Below the pieces are notes generated by a model. It did not search any database and was not told the DNA's origin. It worked only from the letters and a program-made list of their open reading frames with translations. The position numbers and the translations under genes were made by a program. From Deroplatys truncata (lineage: Eukaryota; Arthropoda; Insecta; Mantodea; Mantidae), in NCBI GenBank assembly GCA_030765065.1, contig CM060978.1, positions 220,925,498 through 220,989,497 on the forward strand: a stretch of 64,000 nucleotides of DNA, read 5' to 3'. Each line of letters starts with the position of its first letter. Position 1 is the stretch's first letter. This document shows, in pieces, positions 11,776 to 22,107 of this stretch.

Positions 11776-12345
11776 CTTTCTCTATTACGTATAGTAAGTA
11801 CATGAAGTAGTGCATTTCACCCAAAAATTCTATACCGAGATTTCACCGGAAATACATGTTTTAGGCTCCCTGAATTCAAATAAAGCATTTTTGGAAACAA
11901 GTCGTTTGTATGTATGTGTCTGTGTGTCTACCTGTGTGTCAGTGAGCAGTATAACTCAAATACGAAAAGTGGATAAATACCAAAGTTGATATTTAGATTC
12001 AGTACCTTCCAAAGATGCGACACGAAAATTTTCAAGAAAATCCCCCACCACAACTGCTCTTTATACAGAGCATTTTTCGAAAATTTTGATTTTCTAAAAA
12101 AAGGCTGTAATGACTTTGATTAAAATGCCATAAATGAAATACATTTACATGACAAAAACAATGTATATCTGGAATTTTCTGGGAATAGCCTCTTTATACG
12201 GAAGGAATTTTGTATAATCTTGTATAACTGGTTAACGTTAGACGAAAACGTACCACACAAAAAATGTAGTTCTCTTTAAATGCCACCGTTAATTTCAAAT
12301 AAGCTTTTTGTGGATAAGCCATATCTAAGATATCCGATAGTTCGG
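11776..12345 (+). repeat. R1 dispersed repeat, forward copy with TG island
   Basis: Starts TTTACTTTCTCTATTACGTA (11771) with AATTCTATACCGAGATTTCA. It carries a TG/TGTC island at about 11909-11943, then AGCAGTATAACTCAAATACG and CAAAGATGCGACACG. It follows the previous forward copy directly, a head-to-tail pair. Confidence 0.8.
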
Positions 12346-12599
12346 ATGGTTATTAATGGTTCGAATTGTTCATTTCTTGGTCATTCTTTAAAGTCCTTTA
12401 AACATTCAGTTGTTTCTTGCGATTACATAGAAAACTTATGAAACTTTAAGGCCAGCATATAGTGTCCAGTTCTTAAACACTTAACTATCGCTGTCTCTTT
12501 TTTATGTATAAAAATGTGTAATGAGTTATTTCTGCAAAGATCTATTTGGATAAAAATGTAGTAGATAGAACAATAAGCATTTGAATTGAATGAGAAACA

Positions 12600-12944
12600 G
12601 AGAGGATTCGGCATCGATCCAGGAGGTCTGGATGTTGTACCTACGTTCCCACGAGGGGCTAAGAGGAAGGGAGAAGGTGAAGGCGGCCGGAGCCAGGAGT
12701 GACGGCTCAGCAATGTCGGGGTCCCTAAAGTTACGAGATATAAACACCCGGCAGGCGGATAGGCAGACCGGGAACCCCACACTACATGGGATCCAACGAC
12801 CCCGCCGGAGGCGGTCCTTATACCCTGGTAACCAGCCGAAGGCCGACAGACGGAGAACGTTCACATAGAGCATCCTTTTTCCCTGCCACGCCGCATCCAA
12901 ACTCCATCGCTGACACTTCCAACCTTGAAACTTACCAAAAGGGG
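12600..12944. other. GC-richer composite repeat, not classified
   Basis: This block is more GC-rich than its surroundings and contains overlapping open frames on both strands (for example 12526-12900 minus, 124 codons). None has a recognisable domain. Pieces such as GGCTAAGAGGAAGGGA recur near 43243, suggesting an old dispersed repeat rather than a gene. Confidence 0.3.
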
Positions 12945-13115
12945 TGAAGGATGAATGAAATGACTAATGGAATGAAATGGAGGGATAGGAAATATGGGGA
13001 ATGTAAGCATCCTTTCCAGCATTCACCTGGTGATCCGGAGAAACACGGAAAAAAAACATGTTTCAGGAATGTCGGTCTTGGGAATCGAACCCACAACCTC
13101 CCGAATGCGAAAAAT
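12945..13115 (-). mobile_element. tRNA-derived SINE
   Basis: The minus strand carries CGGGAGGTTGTGGGTTCGAT, a good B box (13080-13092), followed by a body with TTCCGTGTTTCTCC and CACCAGGTGAATGCTGG. The same body order is seen at 18345-18515. The A box side is truncated or decayed. Confidence 0.6.
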
Positions 13116-13349
13116 AAGCTGTAGTAAGAATAGTTTGGATACCCACTAATAAACGAATAAATGGTAGAGAAAGCCATGTGAATGCATCATATCGTGCTGT
13201 CGCTACTCATTATTTCTTGCGGTCATGGAAACAGGACCAACATATATCGATATTATTTCTGTAACCACCTTGCATGTACAACGAAATGTGTAAGAAACTA
13301 TTTATACAAATGTTTATTTCGTTTAACGCTAAGTAGATAGAAATATATA

Positions 13350-13835
13350 TATGAATGCGACAAATCAGACATTTTGTTTTAGCAAACATTTGTATTTCTC
13401 TTAATGGTTTACCAGTTCTACAACATTATACAAAATTACTGCGAGGGAATGAAGAGGGCTTGGTAGGCTACTTCCAGAAAGCTTCAGGTATGCATTTAAT
13501 ATCACACAAATACCTTACACGTATTTATTTTATTCAAAATCCTTAAGGTACTTTAGATATCTAAACATACTCCATATAAGGAGTGGTTTGTGTGAGAATG
13601 ACGGAATAGTCCTGAAATTCTTGTGTCGTATCTTTGGAAAAATACCAAACTTTTATACCCTAAATTTATTCTAAATTCTCGTTTTTGAATTATGTTGCTC
13701 AAAGTAACACACATACGTACCTGTGTACCCTTCCTAAAAAATACCTCTTTTTTATTAAGGGGGCTCAAAAAAGTATTTATATCGAATTTTTAGGTGGGAT
13801 CTACCGCTAGGTCCATGGTAGAGAAAGTAAAAAGG
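13350..13835 (-). repeat. R1 dispersed repeat, reverse copy
   Basis: Contains ATTTGTATTTCTCTTAATGG then TTTACCAGTTCTAC, TTGTGTCGTATCTTTGG, CGTTTTTGAATTATGTTGCT and a very short CA island. It then reads TCGAATTTTTAGGTGGGAT and GGTAGAGAAAGTAAAA. It lies head-to-head with the next, forward, copy. Confidence 0.75.
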
Positions 13836-13917
13836 ACCTGGCCAGAAAGGTTTTGGAAGAACTGCAACTTGCTATCGCATAAACAGACTTTTGCACACTA
13901 CAAATGCTACCATTACA

Positions 13918-14804
13918 TTTTTACTTTCTCTACTACGTATAGTAAGTAGGGGAAGTATTGCATTCCACCCAAAAATTCGATACCGAGATTTCACCGGAAA
14001 TACATGTTTTGAGACCTCCTGAATCCAAAAAAAGCATTTTTGGAAACATGTCCGTGTGTGTGTCTGTGTGTCTGTGTGTGTGTGTGTCTGTGTGTGTGTC
14101 TGTGTGTGTGTGAACAGCATAACTCAAAAACGAACAGTCGGATAAGCACCAAACTTGGTATTTAGGTTCAGTATCTTCCAGAGATGCGACACGAAGGTTT
14201 TCAAGAAAATCCCCCCACCCCAAACTACCCTTTACATGGAAGATTTTTCGAAAATTTTAATTTTCTCAAAAATGGCTCTAACGATTTTGATGAAAATATC
14301 ATATGTTTAAGATAATGTCATGGGAAATGAAATGTATATCTCGAATTTTCTGGGAATGTCTCCAAAAGTATTCTTTATTGTGAACAACGTTTGCATAACT
14401 GGTAAACCATAAGAGATACACAAAATGTTACTACACAAAAAGTGTAGATCGCGTTAAAATACACAACTTATGTCATATACATTTCTTTTGTTGAGTGAAC
14501 CGTTTTGGAGATATTGCTTGTTATTTCCTTAAATTTTCCAATACTTATACTTTTTCTCAAATTCGTTATTCATTTTTTTTATGTCCTGGACATGCAAAGA
14601 GAATGGAATGCACCACATAGCAACCAGCGTTAAAATATTTGACTATCGCTTAAAAGCTACCATATTCCCCTTGCATCTACAAGAAAATTACCAATAAGAT
14701 TGACATCTCGATATCTCGATTAACATGAAGCATATGGAGAATAGGCGTTTGTAAAAATAGATTGTACAATAGTAGAGAAAGTCATGTGAGTGTAACACAT
14801 CAGA
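13918..14804 (+). mobile_element. R1 dispersed repeat, best full-length copy (Helentron-like or MITE)
   Basis: The clearest R1 copy, about 887 bp with no coding capacity. A perfect 13-bp inverted repeat, ACTTTCTCTACTA (13923-13935) and TAGTAGAGAAAGT (14770-14782), lies near the ends. Just past the second arm, ATGTG and CACAT around a 7-base loop (14784-14800) can form a hairpin, and the end is followed by a T run. A TG/TGTC microsatellite occupies 14044-14111. Order: termini, AAAAATTCGATACCGAGATT, CATTTTTGGAAACATGTCCG, island, GAACAGCATAACTCAAAAAC, CAGAGATGCGACACG, ACGATTTTGATGAAAAT, ACAAAAAGTGTAGATCGCG. Subterminal inverted repeats, an end hairpin and an internal microsatellite are features of Helentron-derived non-autonomous elements. 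A TIR-type MITE is the alternative. Confidence 0.8.
14044..14111 (+). repeat. TG/TGTC microsatellite inside R1
   Basis: About 68 bp of GTGTG with regularly spaced TCTG interruptions. It sits at the position that is expanded to 15.6 kb in the R1 copy beginning at 46556. Confidence 0.9.
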
Positions 14805-14808
14805 TTTT

Positions 14809-15294
14809 TTTTAATTCTTTCGTGTCTGAAATTGTTCGAGCACACAATAAGCATTAACTTTATTTACCAAGATTCTTATCTTAATTGAACTAAAACTCAC
14901 TATTTTATGGATGCCTATTTTGCTTCTAGGAAAGTTTTGCTGCTTAATGTGTTTCTATCAATCAACGTCACTGGTTAAATATTAACTTTCATAAATAGCA
15001 TAAGATTAAGAAGAACCTAAAGATGCGCTCTAAGATTGTGCACATTATTGCGTTCTGTCTGATTTAATCTGTTTACAGATCCACGGTGCGGTAAAGTTAA
15101 ATTGCCTGTGTTGCTTTAATAAGACGGGAAGCTCATTAAAGTTTGTTAGTGAGAGATGAAACATCTGTGTTTGATGAAATTGAGAAACACATTTCATGGA
15201 ATACAAATCACGCAGCCGTGCCCCCATTGTAGAAATAACATTCTACTTTTAATATAAGCAATCATTAAATAATCTTTTTTGGAATATGTAAAGT
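14809..15294. other. AT-rich stretch, nothing recognised
   Basis: No supported gene or repeat. A 60-codon minus-strand frame near 15045 shows no motif. Confidence 0.35.
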
Positions 15295-16005
15295 GAGACA
15301 GTATTTTAACACTTAAACGATTTCAGTCTAATTATATAATATATAAATTCAATAACAGCCCGCCTTAAAGCAATATGTGTATGTAACAATATATAAAAAG
15401 TGTATATTACAGTCCCTGTATATGTTTATATTATTGTGTACGTATGTAATAATGTTATGTGAATGTATTACATAATTTAATAATGTAGGAGCTGTGAGAA
15501 TAATAGATTAAAAGTTGCTAACAATGAGGGAACAATGAGATAACCTTGAGGCAATAATGAGTAAGAAAGTTTAATAATGCCAATGGAGCAACAATAATGT
15601 AAATTTTGAGACAGTTTATAAATAGCCAATCAATAACCAGAAATAGCTTTAGTTAAATAAAGGTATTTTATTGGACTAGGATTAGGCATTCAAAAACCAT
15701 AATGAAGCAAAATTTACAAATTCAGAAGTCAGTTGGTTGTAGACAGTGTTCCCAACCGGACGCGAGATGAGTCCTCGAGAAATTTAATACGTATTCAGTG
15801 TGAGACGAAGAATAGTTGCTAAGACATTCATGTCTCTAAAAATATATATATAAATACTGACGCAGCCGAGGCAAACATAAATATATAATATTTAACGAAC
15901 AGTCAAAATTACAATATTTTTTAAACATTTGAGGCAAAGGACACCGGAAAGTACATTTAGAGCAAATTCTACCGGAAACTTTTTACCATACGTGCGGTTG
16001 CAACT
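15295..16005 (+). repeat. LTR-like fossil, copy A
   Basis: Shares a long, ordered similarity with 25373-26247: AACACTTAAACGATTTCAG, AACAGCCCGCCTTAA, GTTGCTAACAATGAG, TTTATAAATAGCCAATCAA, CAGTGTGAGACGA, GGCAAACATAAATATATAAT and ACCGGAAACTTTTTACCATA. The TATA-like TTTATAAATAG followed by a conserved downstream segment looks like an LTR promoter with part of a leader. No gag or pol is seen next to it. I read it as a solo or partial LTR of unknown family, old and incomplete. Another long non-coding repeat is possible. Confidence 0.45.
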
Positions 16006-16141
16006 ACTTAAAGTTCGGCTCCTCAACATAAGAACTATAATACATCTTCAAATCGGCTTTCCATACGTGAAGCAACAAACAACTTCAAAAGTAAAAATAT
16101 ACCTATATTAAATCAACATGATTCTGCCAAACCAGAAACTA

Positions 16142-16946
16142 CTCGTTCAAATAAATACAGGTGGCAGTACATTTCGATAAGGAACATATGGATCCTGACG
16201 GCAATTTCTGATACTAGGGACGATTTACAGAGAACATATTTTAGATGCTAATTACAGCAGTGACTTTCATGGAACTGCTCGAATGCGCGACCATTGGCCT
16301 GTATGCACGCAGTACATCGTCGGACATTGATTGTCGTGTCTGTTCGAAGACTCCTGGCATGTCCGTAATGGTAGCAACAGCGACGATGTCTTCTCCTGTT
16401 TCCACATCGGTTTCATACACGAAGCTGCTGCTTCATATGCCCTCAGAGGAAGAAATCCAGACACGTGGCGTCAGGTGACCTAGGTGACCAAGCCAACAGG
16501 GCCACCTCAGCCAATCCATCGATTCTCAAAGGTGGCTATCTGACGATTCCTCAAAGCAACGTTGAAATGGCGCTGGCGCCCCATCGTGCTGGAAGGACTC
16601 GTTTGTCTAACATTCAAAGCTACATCCTCCAGCAGTTCTGGCAACACATGTTCCACGAAGATGCATTAGATCTGTCCGTTGAGGAGGAATGGAAGAATAT
16701 ATGGTCCAATCAACTTACCACCGAGAATGCCGTGTTTCCAAGCAGACCTCAGAGCCAACCGTTCGTACACAGAGCAGGTTTGAAGTACAGTACACATTCC
16801 CAGTCAGCGACACCGACAAAACAGCTTACGTCAGCACCACTCACAAACAGTTCCCTAACATTACAGGTTGACTTCAGAGACCGCATGTTCTTTATCAAAA
16901 TATATTTGTTTTGATGTTCTCTACCACCTGTATTAATTTGAACGAG
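16142..16946 (-). mobile_element. Short mariner-type element with 25-bp termini
   Basis: Inverted termini at 16140-16164 and 16924-16948 match at 24 of 25 positions when the flanking TA is counted (CTCGTTCAAATAAATACAGG versus its partner). TA at 16140-16141 and 16947-16948 is the target duplication. At 805 bp it is shorter than an autonomous element of about 1.3 kb. The coding remains run leftward and comprise the central and C-terminal transposase. Confidence 0.85.
16246..16850 (-). pseudogene. Tc1/mariner-superfamily transposase, 5-prime-deleted relic
   Basis: Read on the minus strand. The central part gives PGVFEQTRQSMSDD preceded by VYETDVETGEDIVAVATITD, matching the C-terminal segment of an insect mariner-like transposase family (family form: LVYETPVDTVEDLVARIxxA then DMPGIFQRTRxSLxRRCEAC). 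Further upstream, QHDGAPAPFQRCFEE (Asp near 16590) is the second catalytic block. RWIG-like and GGPV residues match the RWIGRGGPVAWPPRSPDL stretch, but the third catalytic region is scrambled. LPELLEDVALNVR lies before the QHD block. The first catalytic Asp and the DNA-binding domain are missing, and stops and frame changes are present. Dead. Plus-strand open frames over this region are shadows. Confidence 0.75.
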
Positions 16947-16961
16947 TATTTCGGAGCACCA

Positions 16962-17003
16962 TATATATATGTATATATATATGTTATGTATATATACATA
17001 ACA
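16962..17003. repeat. TA/TG microsatellite
   Basis: A run of TATATATG and TATATATACATA units that is nearly self-complementary. Confidence 0.7.
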
Positions 17004-17079
17004 TCTATTCTCAAACTATTCCTACAAAAGCAATTAATTGTCCTTTCACAGGGTTGGAAAGGTAAAATCAGACTTAGAA

Positions 17080-17165
17080 ACCCAATGTCATAGCCGAGAA
17101 TTCAACCACGGATCTTCGTCTGGTTGTTCTAACCAACGAAGCGAGCTACTATGGCAACACAGCGG
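17080..17165 (-). mobile_element. tRNA-like SINE head
   Basis: The minus strand has an A-box-like TAGCTCGCTTCGTTGG (ending near 17147) and a B-box-like GTGGTTGAATTCTCGG (near 17091-17106) about 30 bases later. No acceptor stem closes, so it is a SINE head or tRNA pseudogene. A plus-strand GGTTTAAATCCCAG at 17199-17212 may belong to another head. Confidence 0.45.
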
Positions 17166-17489
17166 CACATCAACCAAACGGAAGCCGGAAGATCCATGGT
17201 TTAAATCCCAGCTATGGCATTCAAGTTTTCAATCATCCTACCTTTCCCATCATTAAAAAAAAATTCTATTTGTTTCCGCTTCGTGTCAATGAGATAAGCG
17301 TTTGGAAAAATAGTTTTATCACACGTTTCGTTGTACCTAAGAAAGTTGAAGCGACGCTCAAAAAAACTATTTAAAAAGCAGGTCGATATATTAAGCTGAC
17401 TTTGAAATTCCATATCCTCTGTATTACATCGTACATCGTAAGAAATAAAGCACTGGTGACCAATCACTAACAAAAAAGAAATTTAAGTG

Positions 17490-17935
17490 CTGGAAATTTC
17501 TATCCACCAACAAAAACAATCTTGGAAATGGTTAATGCCACAACAATTTGGGTTATACAAGAATCATTCAAACTGAAGAGAACGTCCCAGGGTATTTGCA
17601 GAAAAATTAAGATTTAGATTTTATCATCAATGGAAATGCCTTAAAATATGGTGTTTTAATAAAAAACGTTATTTTAGTACATACAAATGACAAACATTTT
17701 CAACAATAACTGTAGTTCTAGGTGGGAATTTTCTCAAATCTTTATGTATCATCCATGGAAGGTGTTGAACTTAAACGCCAATTTAGTATTTCTTCCACAT
17801 TTCGCTTTTAAGTTATGCTGTCTTCATAGGGCCTTTTTCTAAATGTACCCTTCTGGGATCAGTGGACTGCAAAACACGTACTTAAGCTCGATATCGAAGT
17901 TTTAGATGGAATATAATACAATTTTCTGGTAGGAA
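17490..17935 (-). repeat. R1 dispersed repeat, reverse copy
   Basis: Contains CTTGGAAATGGTTAATGCCA, GGTATTTGCAGAAAAATTAAG, TTAAGTTATGCTGTCTTCAT and AGCTCGATATCGAAGTTTTAG then TGGAATATAATACA in reverse R1 order. The CA island is gone. Confidence 0.6.
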
Positions 17936-17989
17936 ATAAACATTAAATGAGAATTATTCCTATTTATGTTTATGTATCTTGTAAAATTA

Positions 17990-18230
17990 TCCGAAAGGCT
18001 GGTATAGGATACACGTCGGAGGGGGACACCTCGTGTACTGCGAGCTACGGGAGATCTATTGAGGCTATCACTTCCCAGAAGGAAGGGATAACGTGAAGAA
18101 GCCATAAGAGGCTACAGGCCGTTGGCAGACAGGCCACACAGACAGGCGGAAGTCACTAACTGTTCCTGGTCCGAAGACCCGTTTCACTACTGGAACTGCC
18201 TAGAGAGGGCGATGAATGACTCGTCAAACC
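17990..18230 (-). repeat. Dispersed repeat shared with 35650-35990 (inverted)
   Basis: The reverse complement of this stretch matches 35800-35960 in pieces and order: CATCGCCCTCTC then GGCAGTTC, GACCTGTCTGCC, TAGCCTCT and TTCTGGGA. It is more GC-rich than its flanks. No coding frame spans both copies. Family unknown. Confidence 0.5.
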
Positions 18231-18344
18231 ACGCATGTTCACTCTATTCTTAATACTCTTTCTTTGGAGAAAGCATCCACACTATCTGTCTTACTGCTAG
18301 CAAACCTATAAACTTGAGAAACAAAGGGAATTAAGGGAAAATGA

Positions 18345-18515
18345 GGGAAAGGAAATCCTGGTAGATAAGACCATCCCAGCGTTTGCCAATCGACCGGCGA
18401 AAACCACGAAAAACCCTAGGTCGCATTGTGCAGTCAATGGTAATCGAATCCTGGACCTCCCGAATGGAAACATCACTCATTACCACGGAGCCATCTCGCC
18501 TCAGTCTGAATGGCT
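18345..18515 (-). mobile_element. tRNA-derived SINE
   Basis: On the minus strand: A box in GAGATGGCTCCGTGGTAATG (18483-18500), then ATTCGGGAGGTCCAGGATTC leading into the B box GGATTCGATTACC (18439-18452). The body has GGTTTTTCGTGGTTTTCGCC and AAACGCTGGGATGGTC. The same body order at 12945-13115 and the related heads at 26511 and 43640 show a family. Confidence 0.75.
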
Positions 18516-18835
18516 AGCAGTTTTGTATTATCGTTTATTCTGCACGAAAAATTAAACAAATTATTAAGCAACAACTCAGAGTAGCTGAAATTCCATTTAC
18601 AGCCCAAAAAGAGCTAAGCGGGAATGTACAACTGGAAGATAATATGAATGGTTTCTTCCAGCATGATGATATTCCACCTCTTTAAGCAAAGAAGTCTGTA
18701 ATTATCTGAATGACAATTCGGCAACAACTGATGCCTTGTGTAGAACACTTACGTGACCTACAAGTTTACCTATCTCACATAACCTGAATTCCTCCTCTGG
18801 GTTTTACAGAAGATTGTCGTTTATGCACACAAATA

Positions 18836-20238
18836 CAGGATGATTTATACCTGAAATACTAGATCACCCACGGTGGGAATTAAGGATGATTATAAATAAT
18901 AGACCCATTTTATAAAATTTGCATTTATTAAAGCACAAATCCAACAATCTGTATAACAATGAAAAGAGGAAGCTTCAAAGTTTTTTTCGGCGGGCAGTGA
19001 TGGTTTTAGAAGCGGCCGGTAGAGTGCTCGCGCAATAGGCCGCCATTGCGTTTCACTGTCAGTACGTAGTGAGATGGCTACTGTGGAGCACAAGGTTTTC
19101 TGCGTTATTGAGTTCGCAAAAAGTGAGTCGCAAATTGTAGTGCAGCGGCCATTTCGTAGCAAACTCGGTATTGAACCACCAACTAGAAAAAGCATTAGCC
19201 GTTAGTATACGCAATTTAAACAGACTGGAAGTGTGTGTAAAGGAAGAAGCACTGGCCGACCGCGTGTGTCAGAGGAGGACGTCAGACAGATTGAAGACAG
19301 TTTTGTTCGCAGTCCACGTAAGTCTACCCATAGTGCTAGTAGAGAACTTGGAATACCCCAACCAACTGTATGGAATGTTCTGAGACGGCGTTTGCTGTAC
19401 AAGCCCTACCGATTACAACTTCTACAGGCTCTTAAACCTAAAGAGAAGCGTCTCGAATGTTGTGGTCATGTGCTAGGAATGATGGAGGATGACGCGTTTC
19501 TACAGCGTGTCATTTTTAGTGATGAAGCGACTTTCCACCTTAGTGGAAAATTCAACAGACACAATGTTTAATATGGGGTTTGCAAAATCCCCATCCAACA
19601 TTGCAACATGAAAGAGACTCACCGAAGGTAAACGTATTCTGTGCCTTATCCCGTATAAGGGTTAATGGACCATTTTTATTTGCGGAAAAGCTGTAACTGG
19701 AATAATGTATCTAGGCATGTTGGAACAATGGCTGTTCCCGAAAATTATGTAAGATTCACAGGACCTCATTTTCCAACAGGATGGAGCTCCGCCCCATTGG
19801 CACAGCGGCATACGAGGCTTTTTGAATGAATCCCTTCCTCGGCGCTGGATAGGTCACAGGGTAAATGTTGATCTGGCTCTACACTTCTGGCCACCGAGAT
19901 CTCCTGATCTCACCCCATGTGACTATTTCTTTTGGGGTTATGTTAAGGAAGCTGTTTACATCCCGCCTCTAGCTACAACTCTGGACGACCTGCGGAACCG
20001 TATCACTGCTGCCGTGCACTCAGTAACAGAACATACGCTTGCTCGTGTGTGGAACGAGTTTGGCTATCTCGTAGAAGTTTCCATGCAGCAAACGGTGGAC
20101 ACATTGAACATTTATAATGTATTAAAGAAACTTTGATGAAAATTCCTCTGTTTACTGGTATAAAGGTGGTTCATGTTGGATTTGTACTTTAATAAATACG
20201 AATTTTATAAAATGGGTCCATCATTTAAAATCACCCTG
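18836..20238 (+). mobile_element. mariner-like element, nearly full length
   Basis: A 1,403-bp element beginning CAGGATGATTTATA and ending AAAATCACCCTG, with TA on both sides (18834-18835 and 20239-20240). The inner inverted repeat GACCCATTTTATAAAAT (18902-18918) pairs with ATTTTATAAAATGGGTCC near 20204-20221. At the left end the motif GGATGATTTATA (18838) recurs as GGATGATTATAA (18884), so the left terminus is longer than the right by a small duplication or insertion of about 45 bp. Contains the transposase relic 19074-20136. Confidence 0.9.
19074..20136 (+). pseudogene. mariner-like transposase, inactivated
   Basis: The start MATVEHKVFCVIEFAKSESQ is the typical N-terminus of a widespread insect mariner-like family. 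A helix-turn-helix region follows (TGSVCKGRSTGRPRVSEED, SFVRSPRKSTHSASRELGIP). Catalytic blocks are VIFSDEATFHLSGKFNRHNV, LIFQQDGAPPHWHSGI and FWPPRSPDLTPCDYFFWGYV. By my count 46 residues separate the QQD Asp from the PCD Asp, longer than the 34 of classical mariners because of an insertion around RRWIGHR. The C-terminus is intact to TLNIYNVLKKL and the stop at 20134-20136. Inactivating changes include a TAG after KSISR (19200-19202), where the family has Trp, at least two frame changes, and a stop near 19747. The overall length of about 354 codons is normal. Confidence 0.9.
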
Positions 20239-20240
20239 TA

Positions 20241-21276
20241 TTTTGACGCGAATGTAATGGCAAGCACCTTGCACTCTAACCTGAACAAAATATGCCAAGA
20301 GTGCCTAAGGAGCATAGATCATTCCAAATAAACAATTTATGTTTATACCTGCTTTTATACTCTTTTCACTATCTCCTCGTAGTCAAATAATTATTGAATA
20401 ATACTAAATCTATTCAGTAATATGCGTGTTACAGTGTTAGGTAACGATAATAGAAATGCTGTAAATGCATCCTTATCGTAACAATAAGAGAACCGAATGT
20501 TTATGAAAGATCGGCAAAATTTTCAAAACGTCTGCTTTCCTTCCTAAGTACGCACTAAACAGTTTTTATTAAATCAGTAAAATGATCAGTAAATCCTTAA
20601 GTACTTGTATCATGTTAAAGATACACAGTGACTCGTTTGGAAACGGAATAAAATGTTGTAATATTAGATTCACTGCTATTTATTTTTCCGTAATACGTGA
20701 ATATTTTGTATAAGGTTATCCCTTATCCTTATCCTTATCCTTTCTCAGGACAACTCTCTCTCCAGCGGTTTCAAGTGAGTGGTTTTGTTCGCATTTCAAC
20801 ATCATTACACCTAATTTGAGCTCTTACGAATGGAAACTAAAGAAAGAAAGCAAGAAAAAAGAAAATAATATGGATGCTTTATAAAATACATTTCTTTTTA
20901 TTTCTGGGGATATCGGAACGCGTATGTCCGGCGACATCCTAGCATTGAAAAACATTCTCTGCAGCTAAGCAATAGATGAAGAAAAACGCAAATAAATGTA
21001 CTTTCATTAATTTATTAGGAACATAAATGCCTCATAACTTTGCTAAGGGACATTCTAACCCTCTTAACCTTATCCAATACTCTTTTTTGTACCAAGAGAT
21101 GTGCTCTCAGTCCTGCAGCTCTGGAGCCGACCGTACTTAAACTGACCCTTTTCTTTCCTGTCCTTAGCGCCGGTCAATTAGCGAGGACCCGGAGGGATAG
21201 GTAATTATCGCCCAAACACGCAGTTAAGCAATAAAAGCAAAGCATATAACTTTATAAAGTATGCAGCGAAACAATT
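20241..21276. other. AT-rich stretch, nothing recognised
   Basis: A short CCTTAT tract lies at about 20718-20740. Otherwise I see no gene or repeat. Confidence 0.35.
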
Positions 21277-21321
21277 GGGTTTCCTAACTAGCTGGGTTTC
21301 CTAACTAGCTGGGTTCCCTAG
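21277..21321 (+). repeat. 17-bp tandem repeat, about 2.6 units
   Basis: GGGTTTCCTAACTAGCT repeats twice and then partly. Confidence 0.9.
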
Positions 21322-21568
21322 AGTTGTTGTAATGAATGGCTGTATAGGATACGTTTTTTATCACCCTTAAACATTAACATTTCATAATACCATGGAGAGT
21401 ATAAAATAAACTTCTTTGTATGCTATAGAATTTTTAATTCACCGTCTGCGCGGTGTTTTTCCTATCCGCGTCCTCGGCGCTCGTTGCCGTCTGCCGCTAT
21501 CACAGAAAGGCGCGGATGAAACCATACAACATTTTTAAAACTACTTTCAAAGGCTTTACTTACCAACT

Positions 21569-21898
21569 TTATGAAAGGAAATGCTGAAACTGGCCTCAGT
21601 CGTTGTCCATACATTTTTGGCAACTCTTTAGGAAACTATCCATCATGGGATTTTTGGCGGAATTTTCCAAACAATGACCAATGTCGTTTAATTTTTCTTC
21701 GGTAATAACCGAACGCCGTCTTTTAGATTTCTTAGCCTAAACACTTCCTGTGGCCTGAAATTTACTGTAAAGTTCATGGATTGTTGAACGGCTTGGAAGG
21801 TTTACACCTGGAAATCTTTCTTGGCGAGCTTACCGAGTTAACACATACGAATTAAAAATAAATACACGTAGTGCAGTAGAAAATATATGCTGAGCCAT
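21569..21898 (-). pseudogene. mariner-type transposase with internal deletion (left arm)
   Basis: ATG at 21896-21898 gives MAQHIFSTALRVFIFNSYVL. This continues after a stop as RFPGVNLPSRSTIHELYSKF, QATGSV and RRRSVITEEKLNDIGHCLEN, which is the helix-turn-helix N-terminus of an insect mariner-type protein. Near 21645 it jumps directly to MMDSFLKSCQKCMDND and the C-terminal QFQHFLS stop (21569-21571). The whole catalytic core, roughly 700 nt, is missing. This is the classic form of an internally deleted non-autonomous copy. Confidence 0.7.
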
Positions 21899-22107
21899 AA
21901 TATACAAAGATATTATGGACAAAATAATAAATAACTCGCAATAACTGAACTACATCACATCACCGTCAATTCAATACTGCACTTCACGCTGCAAAGCTAA
22001 ACTACAGCGTGACTTTGTTATAGCAGCAGTACGTTGTCATGTTTTTATCATATTTCCACACGCCCAGAGGTAAAAGGCCGCGTAGCCGGCAATATTGTTC
22101 ATAAAAT

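Noticed and set aside
12423-12900. Overlapping open frames of 119 and 124 codons (minus) and 92 codons (plus)
   Set aside because: They lie in a GC-richer repeat block, overlap on both strands and show no domain.
16465-16914. 149-codon plus-strand open frame
   Set aside because: Antisense shadow of the mariner-type transposase that reads leftward through the same DNA.
20718-20740. CCTTAT tract as a telomeric repeat
   Set aside because: Only about three units, and it is not the insect TTAGG motif.
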